Source: Dehalococcoidia bacterium (GTDB taxonomy: Bacteria; Chloroflexota; Dehalococcoidia; UBA2979). From it: a DNA stretch of 64,000 bases. Location of the stretch: NCBI GenBank assembly GCA_029941115.1, contig JAPYRK010000001.1, positions 62,001-126,000 of the forward strand. Direction: 5' to 3'. The notes beneath the pieces were generated by a model, which did not search any database, was not told the origin of the DNA, and saw nothing but the letters and a program-made list of their open reading frames with translations. Position 1 is the first letter of the stretch. Every line of letters begins with the position of its first letter. Of this stretch, positions 8,912-18,174 are shown one piece after another. The translations under genes and the position numbers were made by a program.

Positions 8912-9349
8912 TTAGGGTCTTGGCTTTAAACCTTCCTGCCATTGCGCGCCGTCTACGCTCCACTCTTTTTTCCATATAGGAACCGTCTCTTTAACTCGAT
9001 CAACGGCTTTGAGCGCTGCTTCAAAGGCATCCGCTCGATGTGCTGCCGAAACAGCCACAATTAGAGATGTATCTCCTATCTCTAAAGTACCAATCCTGTG
9101 TTGAATCATAACTCCATAGACCTCACGCTCACGAAAAGTCGAAAGTATCTCATCTCGTACATGCAAAATCTGTGTGGTCGCCATCTCAACATAAGCCTCA
9201 TATTCTAAACGAACGACACTATGATCTTCATGATGATTTCTTACAACGCCTTCGAAAATGATAACTGCACCCGACTCGTCGGTCTGAACCGCAGACCGAA
9301 TCAAGCTGCTATCAAGCGCTTTCGCAGTAACCAATGGAATTTCAATCAC
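8912..9349 (-). CDS. moaE: Molybdopterin synthase catalytic subunit MoaE
   Basis: 145 aa. It converts cyclic pyranopterin monophosphate to molybdopterin using sulfur from MoaD thiocarboxylate. Family features include 'GAVIIFEGVVRNHH', 'LEYEAY', 'IQHRIGTLEIGD', 'HRADAFEA' and the C-terminal 'VPIWKKEWSVDGAQW', which holds the conserved catalytic lysines. The GTG start overlaps the moaD stop by one base (TAGTG), so the two subunits are translationally coupled. It ends 6 nt from the convergent loader gene. Confidence 0.95.
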   Translation of the reverse strand: MIEIPLVTAKALDSSLIRSAVQTDESGAVIIFEGVVRNHHEDHSVVRLEYEAYVEMATTQILHVRDEILSTFREREVYGVMIQHRIGTLEIGDTSLIVAVSAAHRADAFEAALKAVDRVKETVPIWKKEWSVDGAQWQEGLKPRP

Positions 9350-9603
9350 TAAAATCCGCCAGCAATGGGTGGCACCAATGCAACAGAATCTCCATCTGCG
9401 AGCTCCGATTCGTCCGAGAGTATATATTCTTCATTGACTGCGATCGCTACCCCCGATAAGTAGGGCTTTAATTTTGGATATTGCTCTTCCAATGCCTGTC
9501 GCAATAAGGCAACCGAAACTAAATCTTGATGAAGTCTGACTGTTAAAAGGTCACTCTCCATGACCTCCCTGAGGCCAGCAAACAACTGTACTGATATTTC
9601 CAT
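9349..9603 (-). CDS. moaD: Molybdopterin synthase sulfur carrier MoaD, C-terminus GGF
   Basis: 84 aa ubiquitin-like sulfur carrier, partner of MoaE. The start at 9603 has TAGGAAAG upstream and gives MEISVQLFAGLRE, a normal MoaD beginning; an upstream in-frame start would add 34 unlike residues overlapping the MFS gene. The end is 'VPPIAGGF': the diglycine that must be adenylated and thiocarboxylated is followed by an extra Phe, whereas MoaD usually ends exactly in GG. The carrier would then need trimming, or this is a variant. The gene is coupled to moaE by a one-base overlap. Confidence 0.9.
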   Translation of the reverse strand: MEISVQLFAGLREVMESDLLTVRLHQDLVSVALLRQALEEQYPKLKPYLSGVAIAVNEEYILSDESELADGDSVALVPPIAGGF

Positions 9604-9634
9604 AACTTTCCTAAGATTTACGCTTTCATTATAG

Positions 9635-10891
9635 CTAAATAAAAGTTCTGATAAGTGGCCGACGAATAAGCACAAAGCAAGCAGCCAAAAAAATAAAAAA
9701 TCCAACAGCTGAAAATACAGTCTGGAGCCCTAACATAGTGGCGAAAAAACCCAGAAAAAGTGCCCCGACTTGCATGAAACCCTGTGACATAAATATAAAA
9801 CTATTGATTCGACCCAACACCCTATTATCAACGACTGACTGAACAATACTAGAACTCAAGGCGTTAATAGCCATTAAGCTAGCGCCACAAGCTAAATTAA
9901 ACGAAAACACGAAAATTAGAGTTCTTGACCAGCTGTAAAAGAAGATACTCAATCCGAGGATTGCTACAGCCAAAATAAGCGTGCGCCCTCTACGGAATTT
10001 ATGCCCCTGATTCGCCAAGGCTAGAGTTGATAAAGTCGCACCAACATTCCAAGAAACAATCATTATTCCCCAATCAAACGCACTGAAACCAAGCATCTCG
10101 TCAACCCATATAGCGATAAGTTGTCCCATGACCCCAGATCCTAACGCTATTGAAATCCAATTCAATGCCAGAGTCAGACGAAGTATTTCGTGCTGCTTGA
10201 GGATCCGTATGCCCTCAAAAATATTCTCAGACAGGCTAACGCCAGTCGACTGGGTATCAGCTGCCTTACGGCCAGTTCTGATCGATAAGGCAACTACTAG
10301 ACCAACAGCTGGGCCGAAGCCTGAAAATAGATACGCCAGCGTATAGCTATGATGCTCAATCAGCCAGCCGGCTACTGGACCTGACGCTAATGCCCCAAAA
10401 GACATAGCTGCAAAAAATAAACTGATCGCTATCGCCGAATACTGCGAATTTACCGAATTTCTAATCAACGCGACTTTATTCGGCTGATCTTGCGCTAACA
10501 CAATTCCGAAAGAGCCAAAAAGTAAAATCGTAGCGAATAGCCGAAATAAAGTTGGTTGAGCACTTTCAAATAGATAAAGTACTGCGCTGACCAGGATAAT
10601 CAACAAAAGGGTTACGCCTTGATTCGCCCGCATCACTGTGCGTCTAGGAAAGCGATCTACCAAAGTTCCCGCAATAACGATGTAGCTCAAAAAGACTAGT
10701 CCACGAAAAGCAGCGGCAATACCCAAAAACATTGCACTGAAATTCTCCGGCGCACTCTGACTGATGTACCAAGACTGAGTGATAAACATCATCGGCTGAG
10801 TAAATCCAATGAAAAGTTGTGCTGCAAGTAAAAGTCTAAAATCACGAAAATAAAAAACCGTTCGCAACGGCTTAGCTGGTTGATTTATCAT
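9635..10891 (-). CDS. MFS transporter (EntS-like, MFS_3)
   Basis: 418 aa integral membrane protein with about 12 hydrophobic segments. 'GTLVDRFPRRTVM' between helices 2 and 3 matches the MFS cytoplasmic loop motif, and the overall pattern is closest to MFS_3 exporters such as enterobactin exporter EntS. Start ATG 10891 is favoured (MINQPAKPLRT); an upstream start adds 19 Cys/Trp-rich residues without support. It lies 31 nt upstream of moaD on the same strand, but a link to molybdopterin is not shown. The substrate is unknown. Confidence 0.8.
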   Translation of the reverse strand: MINQPAKPLRTVFYFRDFRLLLAAQLFIGFTQPMMFITQSWYISQSAPENFSAMFLGIAAAFRGLVFLSYIVIAGTLVDRFPRRTVMRANQGVTLLLIILVSAVLYLFESAQPTLFRLFATILLFGSFGIVLAQDQPNKVALIRNSVNSQYSAIAISLFFAAMSFGALASGPVAGWLIEHHSYTLAYLFSGFGPAVGLVVALSIRTGRKAADTQSTGVSLSENIFEGIRILKQHEILRLTLALNWISIALGSGVMGQLIAIWVDEMLGFSAFDWGIMIVSWNVGATLSTLALANQGHKFRRGRTLILAVAILGLSIFFYSWSRTLIFVFSFNLACGASLMAINALSSSIVQSVVDNRVLGRINSFIFMSQGFMQVGALFLGFFATMLGLQTVFSAVGFFIFLAACFVLIRRPLIRTFI

Positions 10892-11050
10892 TAATACAAG
10901 CCATCCTCTGTAACATCTAAGTAAAACGGAACCGCTATAGCAACACAAAATTAATCAATTATTCGACTACAGTAACATCTGCTAAAATCTTAGTCCCTAG
11001 AATGAATGAAAGAGAAATGACTAGAAAATCCGTACATTGAGAGAAATATC

Positions 11051-12229
11051 TTGGCGCATCCCAATAACCTAGAGCCGACACTCCAAGCCATAATTATGTT
11101 GGGTGGTATGGGTAAAGATCCCACAGAAACACTCATGCGAAAGGCTCTAGAGGCCGCAGCAACTGACCTAGCTCATATATGCCATCAGAGCGATAAATTC
11201 GCCAAAATTACCATACTTACTGACTCGCATGTAAAAACTCTAGATGACAAAACCACAGCGCTACTGCTCTCCCATCCCAACGCTACCTTCGGAGAGCTTA
11301 TTAATCAATTTTCACAATACATCACTGGTGAAACTGCAAATACGGATGGTTACATATACTTTGGAGCAGGAAGTGGTCCCTTACTCTCTACAACAGATAT
11401 CCGTATGCTTACCAGATTAGTCAGTGAAGCTGATTCAAATAGCTGCATAACCAACAACAGGTACTCTGCCGATTTTTTTGGTGTTAGACCTACTGACTTG
11501 CTGGAGTCGCTACACCCCCCACCAATAAGTGATAACAGTGTGCCTACTCGCTTAATCGAGGAACGAGGAACTTCAATAATTGAAATACCTCGATCTGCTG
11601 AAACTCAATTCAATATTGACGTCCCCTCTGACTTGGCAACGCTCTCCCTCACAGAAAAATCCGGACCAAAACTAAAATCATTTATCGCGCAAGAAACCCA
11701 GTTACTCAACCAAGCAGTGAAAGCCCAATGGAACGCATCTCAGCACTTTCTTAAAAAAAACTCGGAGGTTTTTATTTACGGCAGAACCTCTTCCCGAATT
11801 TGGTCCTATCTGGAGACTGAAACTGCTTGCAAAATACGAATAATATCTGAAGAACGCGGACTCAAAGGTGCCCCGAAAGGGCATCAAGCCAGATCATTTC
11901 TGGGGTATTTAATTCAGGCGTACGGACCCCAAGAAGTTTTCTGCAAACTACTTCCCCAGTTTTGTTCAGCGGCATTCGTCGACTTAATACCAATTATTGA
12001 ACATATGAATATTTCCTGCAGTAGAAATGACCGATTTTCAGCAGACTTGTTTCAGCATGACGCGATCAAAAACAAAGAGCTTAGGGAAATAATCCTTGCA
12101 ATCACCCAGTCACCCATACCGATAGCAGTAGGTGGGCACTCATTAGTGAGCTCAAGTCTAGAAATACTAAATCAATTAGTATGGGATGTAGCAGATAATC
12201 TGATTTCAAACCCAATCAAGGATTCTTAA
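11051..12229 (+). CDS. Unknown protein, possible nucleotidyltransferase-like fold
   Basis: 392 aa, family not recognised. The first half has faint likeness to GT-A/MobA-type nucleotidyltransferases: 'AIIMLGGMGKDPT' at the N-terminus, 'YFGAGSGPLLSTTDI' and 'FNIDVPSDLATLS' (cf. the family's D-x-D-T-P-x-D-L ending near residue 200). The second half is distinct, with no recognisable domain. Start TTG 11051 is weakly supported by GAGAGAAA; the ATG at 11096 is an alternative. It lies 39 nt upstream of glyA on the same strand, so the two are probably co-transcribed. The enzymatic role is unproven. Confidence 0.75.
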   Translation: MAHPNNLEPTLQAIIMLGGMGKDPTETLMRKALEAAATDLAHICHQSDKFAKITILTDSHVKTLDDKTTALLLSHPNATFGELINQFSQYITGETANTDGYIYFGAGSGPLLSTTDIRMLTRLVSEADSNSCITNNRYSADFFGVRPTDLLESLHPPPISDNSVPTRLIEERGTSIIEIPRSAETQFNIDVPSDLATLSLTEKSGPKLKSFIAQETQLLNQAVKAQWNASQHFLKKNSEVFIYGRTSSRIWSYLETETACKIRIISEERGLKGAPKGHQARSFLGYLIQAYGPQEVFCKLLPQFCSAAFVDLIPIIEHMNISCSRNDRFSADLFQHDAIKNKELREIILAITQSPIPIAVGGHSLVSSSLEILNQLVWDVADNLISNPIKDS

Positions 12230-12268
12230 GCGACCACTTCCAAGTAAGAAATATAGAAAGTTGAAATT

Positions 12269-13510
12269 ATGTCAGCACTCCTCAACACAGATCCTGAAAT
12301 TGCAGATGCAATCAATCGAGAAGAGTCTAGGCAAAGTACAGTACTAGAAATGATTGCGTCAGAAAATTATGCCTCAAAAGCAGTACTTGAGGCAGTCGGA
12401 TCCGTATTAACTAACAAATATGCCGAGGGCTACCCAGGTGCTCGTTACTATAACGGAAATGCCGTACTAGACGACATAGAGAGGTTGGCTAGAACACGTG
12501 CTAAGGATCTTTTCGGCGCAGATCATGCCAATCTACAGCCCCACTCTGGTGCTCAGGCAAATCTAGCCGCATATCTTGCTCTCCTAAATCCAGGTGATAC
12601 TGTCATGGGGTTGAAATTAGACTCTGGTGGGCACCTCACTCATGGTGCACCAGTCAATGCATCTGGGCAAATATATAATTTTGTCTCGTACGAGGTTGAC
12701 AAGGAATCTCACTTAGTTGATTACGAATCAATGTTGACTCAGGCAAAAAACACTCGCCCAAAGTTGATTATTGTGGGTGCCACAGCATACCCACGACTCT
12801 GGGATTTTGAACGTGCACGTCAAATCGCTGATGAGGTAGGAGCGATACTCCTCGCAGATATCGCTCATATCTCTGGACTAGTCGCCGCTAAAGTACACCC
12901 TACCCCGGTTGGAAGTGCCCAAGTCATCACGTCTTCCACCCATAAAACTCTTCGTGGTCCACGCGGAGGTATAATTCTCTGCGATGAGGACTATAGGAAA
13001 AAGATTAATTCTGGCGTATTTCCGGGTACCCAAGGTGGACCAATGATGCATGTAATTGCTGGAAAAGCAGTGATGCTCAAAGAAGCCAGCACAATCGAAT
13101 TCAGAAACTACGCACAACAAGTAGTAATTAACGCACAACACCTTGCCAGTCATCTAGCGGATAGCGGCTTTAATTTAGTAACAGGTGGAACTGATAACCA
13201 CTTACTACTTTTAGATATCCGTGATCGCAGAATAACTGGTCGCGAGGCTGCAAATGCTCTCGAAAAGGCAGGAATCGTATGTAATTTTAATTCCGTGCCA
13301 TTTGATGATCGACCTGTGCGAGAAGGTGGTGGGATTAGACTTGGGACACCCGCAATAACCTCACGAGGGCTTGAATCGGAACATATGAGTCTCGTAGCCG
13401 ATTGGATTACGCGCGCGCTTCATGATGTTAACAACGAAAGTGCACTTGGTGCGATTAGTCAAGAAATAAAAATACTCTTAGACGGGTTCCCTACGCCCGG
13501 AATAGCTTAG
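12269..13510 (+). CDS. glyA: Serine hydroxymethyltransferase
   Basis: 413 aa, full length. PLP enzyme that interconverts serine plus tetrahydrofolate and glycine plus 5,10-methylene-THF. Family motifs are intact: 'MIASENYASKAVLEA', 'GYPGARYYNG', 'HSGAQANLAAY', 'LADIAHISGLVA' and the PLP-lysine segment 'TSSTHKTLRGPRGG'. The Shine-Dalgarno is weak. The last 20 nt overlap the 3' end of the convergent murJ gene. It lies directly after the unknown gene at 11051. Confidence 0.97.
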   Translation: MSALLNTDPEIADAINREESRQSTVLEMIASENYASKAVLEAVGSVLTNKYAEGYPGARYYNGNAVLDDIERLARTRAKDLFGADHANLQPHSGAQANLAAYLALLNPGDTVMGLKLDSGGHLTHGAPVNASGQIYNFVSYEVDKESHLVDYESMLTQAKNTRPKLIIVGATAYPRLWDFERARQIADEVGAILLADIAHISGLVAAKVHPTPVGSAQVITSSTHKTLRGPRGGIILCDEDYRKKINSGVFPGTQGGPMMHVIAGKAVMLKEASTIEFRNYAQQVVINAQHLASHLADSGFNLVTGGTDNHLLLLDIRDRRITGREAANALEKAGIVCNFNSVPFDDRPVREGGGIRLGTPAITSRGLESEHMSLVADWITRALHDVNNESALGAISQEIKILLDGFPTPGIA

Positions 13511-15089
13511 ACCGCCATCTGTTCACCGGTTCGAAAAGTTGACGGTCAAGTTGAGTAGTGATTGCCAAGTAGATTAAAGCTGACAAACCCAACTGAGATA
13601 TCAACTTGAATATTCTTCCTACATCCCCCGCTAACCAATCTATCAATAAAATACAAAGAATCATCGCTGCGAGACCCAAGCAAATAGACCCAATGGACCT
13701 AGTAAATTCCCGCCTCACGATGAAGTGATTTCTTTTCTCTAGGACAATCGTTAAAAGAATAGCTTCGGTCAACCCAGATACGGAAAGCGCAACCGTTAGG
13801 CCAGTAAGGCCAAAACGACCAACTTGTACAAGTAATATAGCTAGCAAGAAATTTAAAGTCACAGCGGTTGCAGATATTAATACGGGTATGCGTGTATTAG
13901 ACAAGGCATAAAAACCACGACTTAGAACCTCAACGAGCGCATACCCCACTGAACCGATCGCCAAAATTTGTACCGCTTTAGCAACCAAAAGAGTTGCGTC
14001 ACTATCAAATGCCCCGTGCTCTAAAAGCACTCGGATGATGCCATCAGCTAAAACTACCAAACCCACACCCATGGGTGCTACAAGCCAAAAAGTTATTCGA
14101 AAAGCCATGAATAACTCTCGGCTAAACTCAAGAATATTATCTCGGGATACATCATCCACCAGAGTAGGAAATATAGCCGTCCCAATAGACATCCCGGCTA
14201 GTCCTACCGGAAGCATCATAACCATAAATGCAAACATAATTACGTTAATGGACTCATCCGAAATCAAGGACGCAAAAAATATCAAAATGAAAAGGTTTAG
14301 TTGCGCCGCGGCCAAACCTAAGACTCTGGGCCCAGCCAATTTAAATACTGATCGAACAAATATGCTCTTAAGATCTAAACTAGGTGACCAACGCATCCCC
14401 AACACAATTATGCTGGGGATTTGAACAGCTAAATGCAGAGCTGCTCCCAAAATAACCCCATACGCAAGGCCCTCAATTCCCCAAACATCGACCAACCACA
14501 AGCCGCCACAAATAATGCCCACGTTATAAAGACCGGGTGCAATTGCCGAAGTCATAAAATGTTGACGAGCATTCAATATCCCCGTCAACACTCCAGATAT
14601 ACAAAAAATGATGGGAGTAATTAGCATCAATCGGGTCAATCGAACGGCTATTTCCATCAATTCAGCGCTCGAACCCGAGTCATCTCCAAGTCCCGGCGCA
14701 ACCAAGGGAACTAACCAAGGTGCACAAATAAAGCTCAAAATCGATAAAAGCAGGGTCGCAAGAAATAAAAGGTTTAGTACCGACGAGGCGACACGCCAAG
14801 CATGTTCTTCTCCCTCGTCATTCCATACCTTGGTAAATACAGGAATCAATGCTGCTGCGAGCGTTGCTCCCGCTATAAGCTGAAAAAGGCTATCAGGAAT
14901 ACGAAACGCAACAAAATAAGCTGAAAGCGCCGGATTATCTACGCCGAACTCTCGACTAATCACAACTTGTCTAAAAATTCCTAAAACTCTTGATAGGACA
15001 TAACCTCCAGCAACTATGCCAGTAATAATCGCAAGGCTGCCGCGACGAAAAATAACTTGTTCGCTGCTATCTGCCAAAACTATCGCCAA
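13491..15089 (-). CDS. murJ: Lipid II flippase MurJ (MviN family)
   Basis: 532 aa, about 14 transmembrane helices. It flips lipid II across the inner membrane for peptidoglycan synthesis. The N-terminus 'LSRVLGIFRQVVISREFG' and 'AYFVAFRIPDSLFQLIAGATLAAALIPVF' are signature MurJ sequence including conserved Arg residues. It converges on glyA with a 20-nt tail overlap and diverges from mreB (98-nt gap), placing two wall-growth genes at one divergent promoter region. Confidence 0.95.
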   Translation of the reverse strand: MAIVLADSSEQVIFRRGSLAIITGIVAGGYVLSRVLGIFRQVVISREFGVDNPALSAYFVAFRIPDSLFQLIAGATLAAALIPVFTKVWNDEGEEHAWRVASSVLNLLFLATLLLSILSFICAPWLVPLVAPGLGDDSGSSAELMEIAVRLTRLMLITPIIFCISGVLTGILNARQHFMTSAIAPGLYNVGIICGGLWLVDVWGIEGLAYGVILGAALHLAVQIPSIIVLGMRWSPSLDLKSIFVRSVFKLAGPRVLGLAAAQLNLFILIFFASLISDESINVIMFAFMVMMLPVGLAGMSIGTAIFPTLVDDVSRDNILEFSRELFMAFRITFWLVAPMGVGLVVLADGIIRVLLEHGAFDSDATLLVAKAVQILAIGSVGYALVEVLSRGFYALSNTRIPVLISATAVTLNFLLAILLVQVGRFGLTGLTVALSVSGLTEAILLTIVLEKRNHFIVRREFTRSIGSICLGLAAMILCILLIDWLAGDVGRIFKLISQLGLSALIYLAITTQLDRQLFEPVNRWRSKLFRA

Positions 15090-15187
15090 TCGGAATTATC
15101 GGGACGCCTATACAAATCCTTATTCAACAGACTAAGGCATCACGAGTTAAGCTTACTAAACTTAAAAAAATAAGGATTAGTCTATAG

Positions 15188-16240
15188 ATGCCAAACTTAA
15201 GAAATCTATTTGGCTCGCAAATTGGAATAGACCTCGGAACTTCCACGATCAAAGTGAGCTCGCCCAGCGGAAATATTCTGTACCAACAACCAACGGTTGT
15301 TGCGATTAGTAGACGAGACAACATTGTTATTGCAGTGGGTGAAGAAGCGCAATCAATGATCGGGCGAGCTCCCGAAACGATCTCCGTAATTAGACCGATG
15401 AAGGACGGTGCAATTGCGGACTATCTGATCACACAAGCTCTACTTAAGCATTGTCTGAAGCAAACAATTGGACTCGTATTAGTAAAACCGGAAGCTATGA
15501 TTGCGGCACCTGTAGGTATCACCCCCGTCCATAGAGATAGCGTGAGAGAGGCGGCAGAGGCTGCGGGAGCGAGGCAACCTACTCATATCATTCCGGAACC
15601 ACTAGCGGCAGCGATTGGTGCTGAAGTCCCAATCGGATCTGCCGATGGTGCGATGATTGTTGATATTGGTGGCGGAAGAGCTGAAGCAGCTGTAATTTCG
15701 ATGTTTGGGATGGTAGCTAAGGGTTCTATACGGGTAGGAGGAGATAAATTAGACCAGGCCATTCAACGCTACCTCGTCGCCCACCACGAACTAGTTATCG
15801 GTGAAAGAACAGCTGAACAAATAAAAATTCAAATCGGATCCGCTATCACCACTGATTCTCCAAATAAAGTTCGAGTGCGAGGAAAACACCTGACTGGACA
15901 ACCAAAAGTTATAGTCGTCAATTCTAATGAAATTGCAAGGGCGCTCAGAGACTCGCTTACGCAAATCACACAGCTGATCAGATCTGTTCTTGAACAAACA
16001 GAACCCGAACTTTCGTCGGACATTATTCAGAGGGGAGTTCTCCTCACGGGTGGAACGGCAAAATTGAGTGGGCTAGATGTGTTTCTGAGAGAAATCCTAC
16101 ATATCGCATGTTATGTCGTCGATGAACCTGACAAAGCAGTCGTCCGCGGAGCTGCCGCGGCCGTAGAATATGCGACCGCTATAGAGAGAACAATGCTCAG
16201 CCCGACGGACGAGCTCTACATAACATCTAGACAGATGTGA
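15188..16240 (+). CDS. mreB: Rod shape-determining actin homologue MreB
   Basis: 350 aa bacterial actin. Phosphate-1 motif 'IGIDLGTSTIKV' at the N-terminus, phosphate-2 'MIVDIGGGRAEAAVIS', 'EPLAAAIGA' and 'GVLLTGGTAKLSGLDVFL' are all present. It organises elongation-mode wall synthesis under the membrane. It is divergent from murJ and precedes convergent asd; a RodZ-like protein is encoded 1.2 kb further on. The C-terminal end (about 15 residues after the last helix) is unremarkable. It could be called an MreB paralogue if others exist elsewhere. Confidence 0.93.
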   Translation: MPNLRNLFGSQIGIDLGTSTIKVSSPSGNILYQQPTVVAISRRDNIVIAVGEEAQSMIGRAPETISVIRPMKDGAIADYLITQALLKHCLKQTIGLVLVKPEAMIAAPVGITPVHRDSVREAAEAAGARQPTHIIPEPLAAAIGAEVPIGSADGAMIVDIGGGRAEAAVISMFGMVAKGSIRVGGDKLDQAIQRYLVAHHELVIGERTAEQIKIQIGSAITTDSPNKVRVRGKHLTGQPKVIVVNSNEIARALRDSLTQITQLIRSVLEQTEPELSSDIIQRGVLLTGGTAKLSGLDVFLREILHIACYVVDEPDKAVVRGAAAAVEYATAIERTMLSPTDELYITSRQM

Positions 16241-16261
16241 TAGCGCATCAAAATAGCGCCG

Positions 16262-17278
16262 TTAAGATCCTGAAAGTATTCCTCGCTCAAGCAGAGACTC
16301 GGCTATCTGAATCGCGTTTGTAGCCGCACCTTTTCGTAAGTTATCACTGACACACCAAAACACCACACCATTCTCTACAGATGGGTCAAGACGAAGTCTC
16401 GATACAAATGTCTCGTCGCTATCTGCTGCCTCAAGCGGCGTCACGTAGTGCGTTTGGTCATCATCGTAAACCAGTCCGTCCTGTGAGCTAAGAGCACTAC
16501 CTAAATCGTCTAAAGATATTTCTGAAGAAAATTCCACATGGACCACCTCTGAATGACCATAAAACACCGGAACTCGAACACAGGTTGCAGCAAAAGGGAG
16601 ACTATCGTGGTGAAGAATTTTTCTTGTTTCGTTTCGCATCTTGAGTTCCTCTTTTGTGAAGCCATCTTCGTCAAAATCATCTACATGTGGCAACACGTTT
16701 TGGGCAATCTGCACTGGATAGGACTCGGGTGTGGACACATCAATCCCTTGACTAAGAGAAATATTCTGACTTATCAATTCTTCAACAGCTGCCGCCCCCG
16801 TTCCCGATACTGCCTGATATGTGGCCACTATCACTCTCTTAATCGAGCTGACTTGTCGCATGGCATCCAATGCCATCACCAAAGGTGTAGTCGTACAGTT
16901 AGGGATAGAAATTATCCAGTTATGGGTATCGAGATCATCGCCGTTAACCTCAGGAATTACAAGCGGAACATCGTCGTCCATTCTGAAGGCGCTACCGTCG
17001 TCGATCATTATTATTTCCCGGTCACGGCACCAGGGGCCCCAAATTCTTGAGACTTCTGACGACGCAGAACAAAAAACGAGATCAACTCCTTCAAGAGATT
17101 GTTCATTTGTTTCACGAACTGTTAGTAACTCGCCCCCATATTTTATCTGTTTACCTGCCGACCTCGAAGATGCGAGAAGTCTTAGATTACGAACAGGGAA
17201 ATTTCGCTCGATGGCAACACGCATAAATACTTCGCCAACAGCTCCGGTAGCACCTATGACCGCAACATCTAATCCCAT
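16262..17278 (-). CDS. asd: Aspartate-semialdehyde dehydrogenase
   Basis: 338 aa. It reduces aspartyl phosphate to aspartate semialdehyde with NADPH, feeding lysine (DapA), threonine and methionine synthesis. NADP-binding 'VAVIGATGAVGEVFMR' and catalytic Cys in 'SIPNCTTTPLVMAL' are clear, with 'VSGTGAAAVEEL' following. Start ATG 17278 is preferred over a TTG three codons upstream. It converges on mreB with a 21-nt gap. The dap and lysA genes that use its product are elsewhere in this window. Confidence 0.96.
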   Translation of the reverse strand: MGLDVAVIGATGAVGEVFMRVAIERNFPVRNLRLLASSRSAGKQIKYGGELLTVRETNEQSLEGVDLVFCSASSEVSRIWGPWCRDREIIMIDDGSAFRMDDDVPLVIPEVNGDDLDTHNWIISIPNCTTTPLVMALDAMRQVSSIKRVIVATYQAVSGTGAAAVEELISQNISLSQGIDVSTPESYPVQIAQNVLPHVDDFDEDGFTKEELKMRNETRKILHHDSLPFAATCVRVPVFYGHSEVVHVEFSSEISLDDLGSALSSQDGLVYDDDQTHYVTPLEAADSDETFVSRLRLDPSVENGVVFWCVSDNLRKGAATNAIQIAESLLERGILSGS

Positions 17279-17496
17279 TTTATTCAAGTTATTACTCCAT
17301 ACCCAATCAATTATAAAAGTAGAATCTCAACTTTATTATCCATCAAATCCACTCGCTACGCCTATTCACACTTTCGCGCACCTTTATTGTTAAGAATAGA
17401 AGTCCTTGCGTCAAGAAGATCTAACTAAAACAAGAATATTAATTTGAACTAAGATAAAATTGAATAAATAAAACGACTACAGGATTGTGCTAATAC

Positions 17497-18156
17497 ATGG
17501 TAGACGAGGAACAAATTCTAGACCTAGAGACACAAAAGGTTGAACAACCCAGTGAGCCTCAATTAACACTAAGACGTGTTGATACAAACGAAAAAAAATG
17601 GTGGTGGCCTTGGTCAGGTCAAGAGCCATCCGAAAGTTTTATGGCACGGAAAAATCATTTTTTAACGCTAGCTGAAGAAACTTCTGAATCCCTAAAAAAG
17701 GCCCGGGAAAATCTTGGCCTAACACTAGCTGATGTGGAATCGCAAACCTTTGTCAACGGCCAATTTCTCGACACAATAGAAAAAGGTCAGTGGGAAAGAC
17801 TACCAGCACGTGTTTATGCACAAGGTGCAGCCCTGAGCTATGCAACTGCAGTAGGGCTCGAAAATCCAGCCCAACACGCCCAAAACATTTCAAACGTCTT
17901 AAGAGTGCCAGACCACCTAAATCCAAGCATCGGCCTCATGAAGAAATCTTCAAAACAACTGAATACATTTCGACTAGAAATAGTGATCCTAATTGGGATA
18001 ATCGCATTACTCATAGGAGTAAGTATTTGGATGCAAAATATCGGTATTATCTCAGGTCTCTTTGATAATACCGAAAACGAAACAAAAATATTGACGAGCA
18101 GTGTCTTGACACTGGGATCAAAATACGTACCGCACGCGCGTGCACTACGTCCATAA
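17497..18156 (+). CDS. RodZ-like membrane protein, short form
   Basis: 219 aa. Residues about 60-130 form the RodZ-type HTH_25 domain ('LKKARENLGLTLADVESQTFVNGQFLDTIEKGQWERLPARVYAQGAALSYA'-like order of motifs, seen in parts). One membrane helix follows at about 165-185 ('IVILIGIIALLIGVSIWM'). In RodZ the cytoplasmic HTH contacts MreB. The periplasmic domain here is only about 30 residues, much shorter than in E. coli. mreB lies 1.3 kb upstream and moaA 19 nt downstream. It could be a general HTH_25 membrane regulator rather than a shape factor. Confidence 0.8.
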   Translation: MVDEEQILDLETQKVEQPSEPQLTLRRVDTNEKKWWWPWSGQEPSESFMARKNHFLTLAEETSESLKKARENLGLTLADVESQTFVNGQFLDTIEKGQWERLPARVYAQGAALSYATAVGLENPAQHAQNISNVLRVPDHLNPSIGLMKKSSKQLNTFRLEIVILIGIIALLIGVSIWMQNIGIISGLFDNTENETKILTSSVLTLGSKYVPHARALRP

Positions 18157-18174
18157 CCACTGTAAACTCTAGCA

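Noticed and set aside
17100-17125. Second parS candidate (TGTTTCACGAACTG) inside asd
   Set aside because: The right arm does not match the palindrome.
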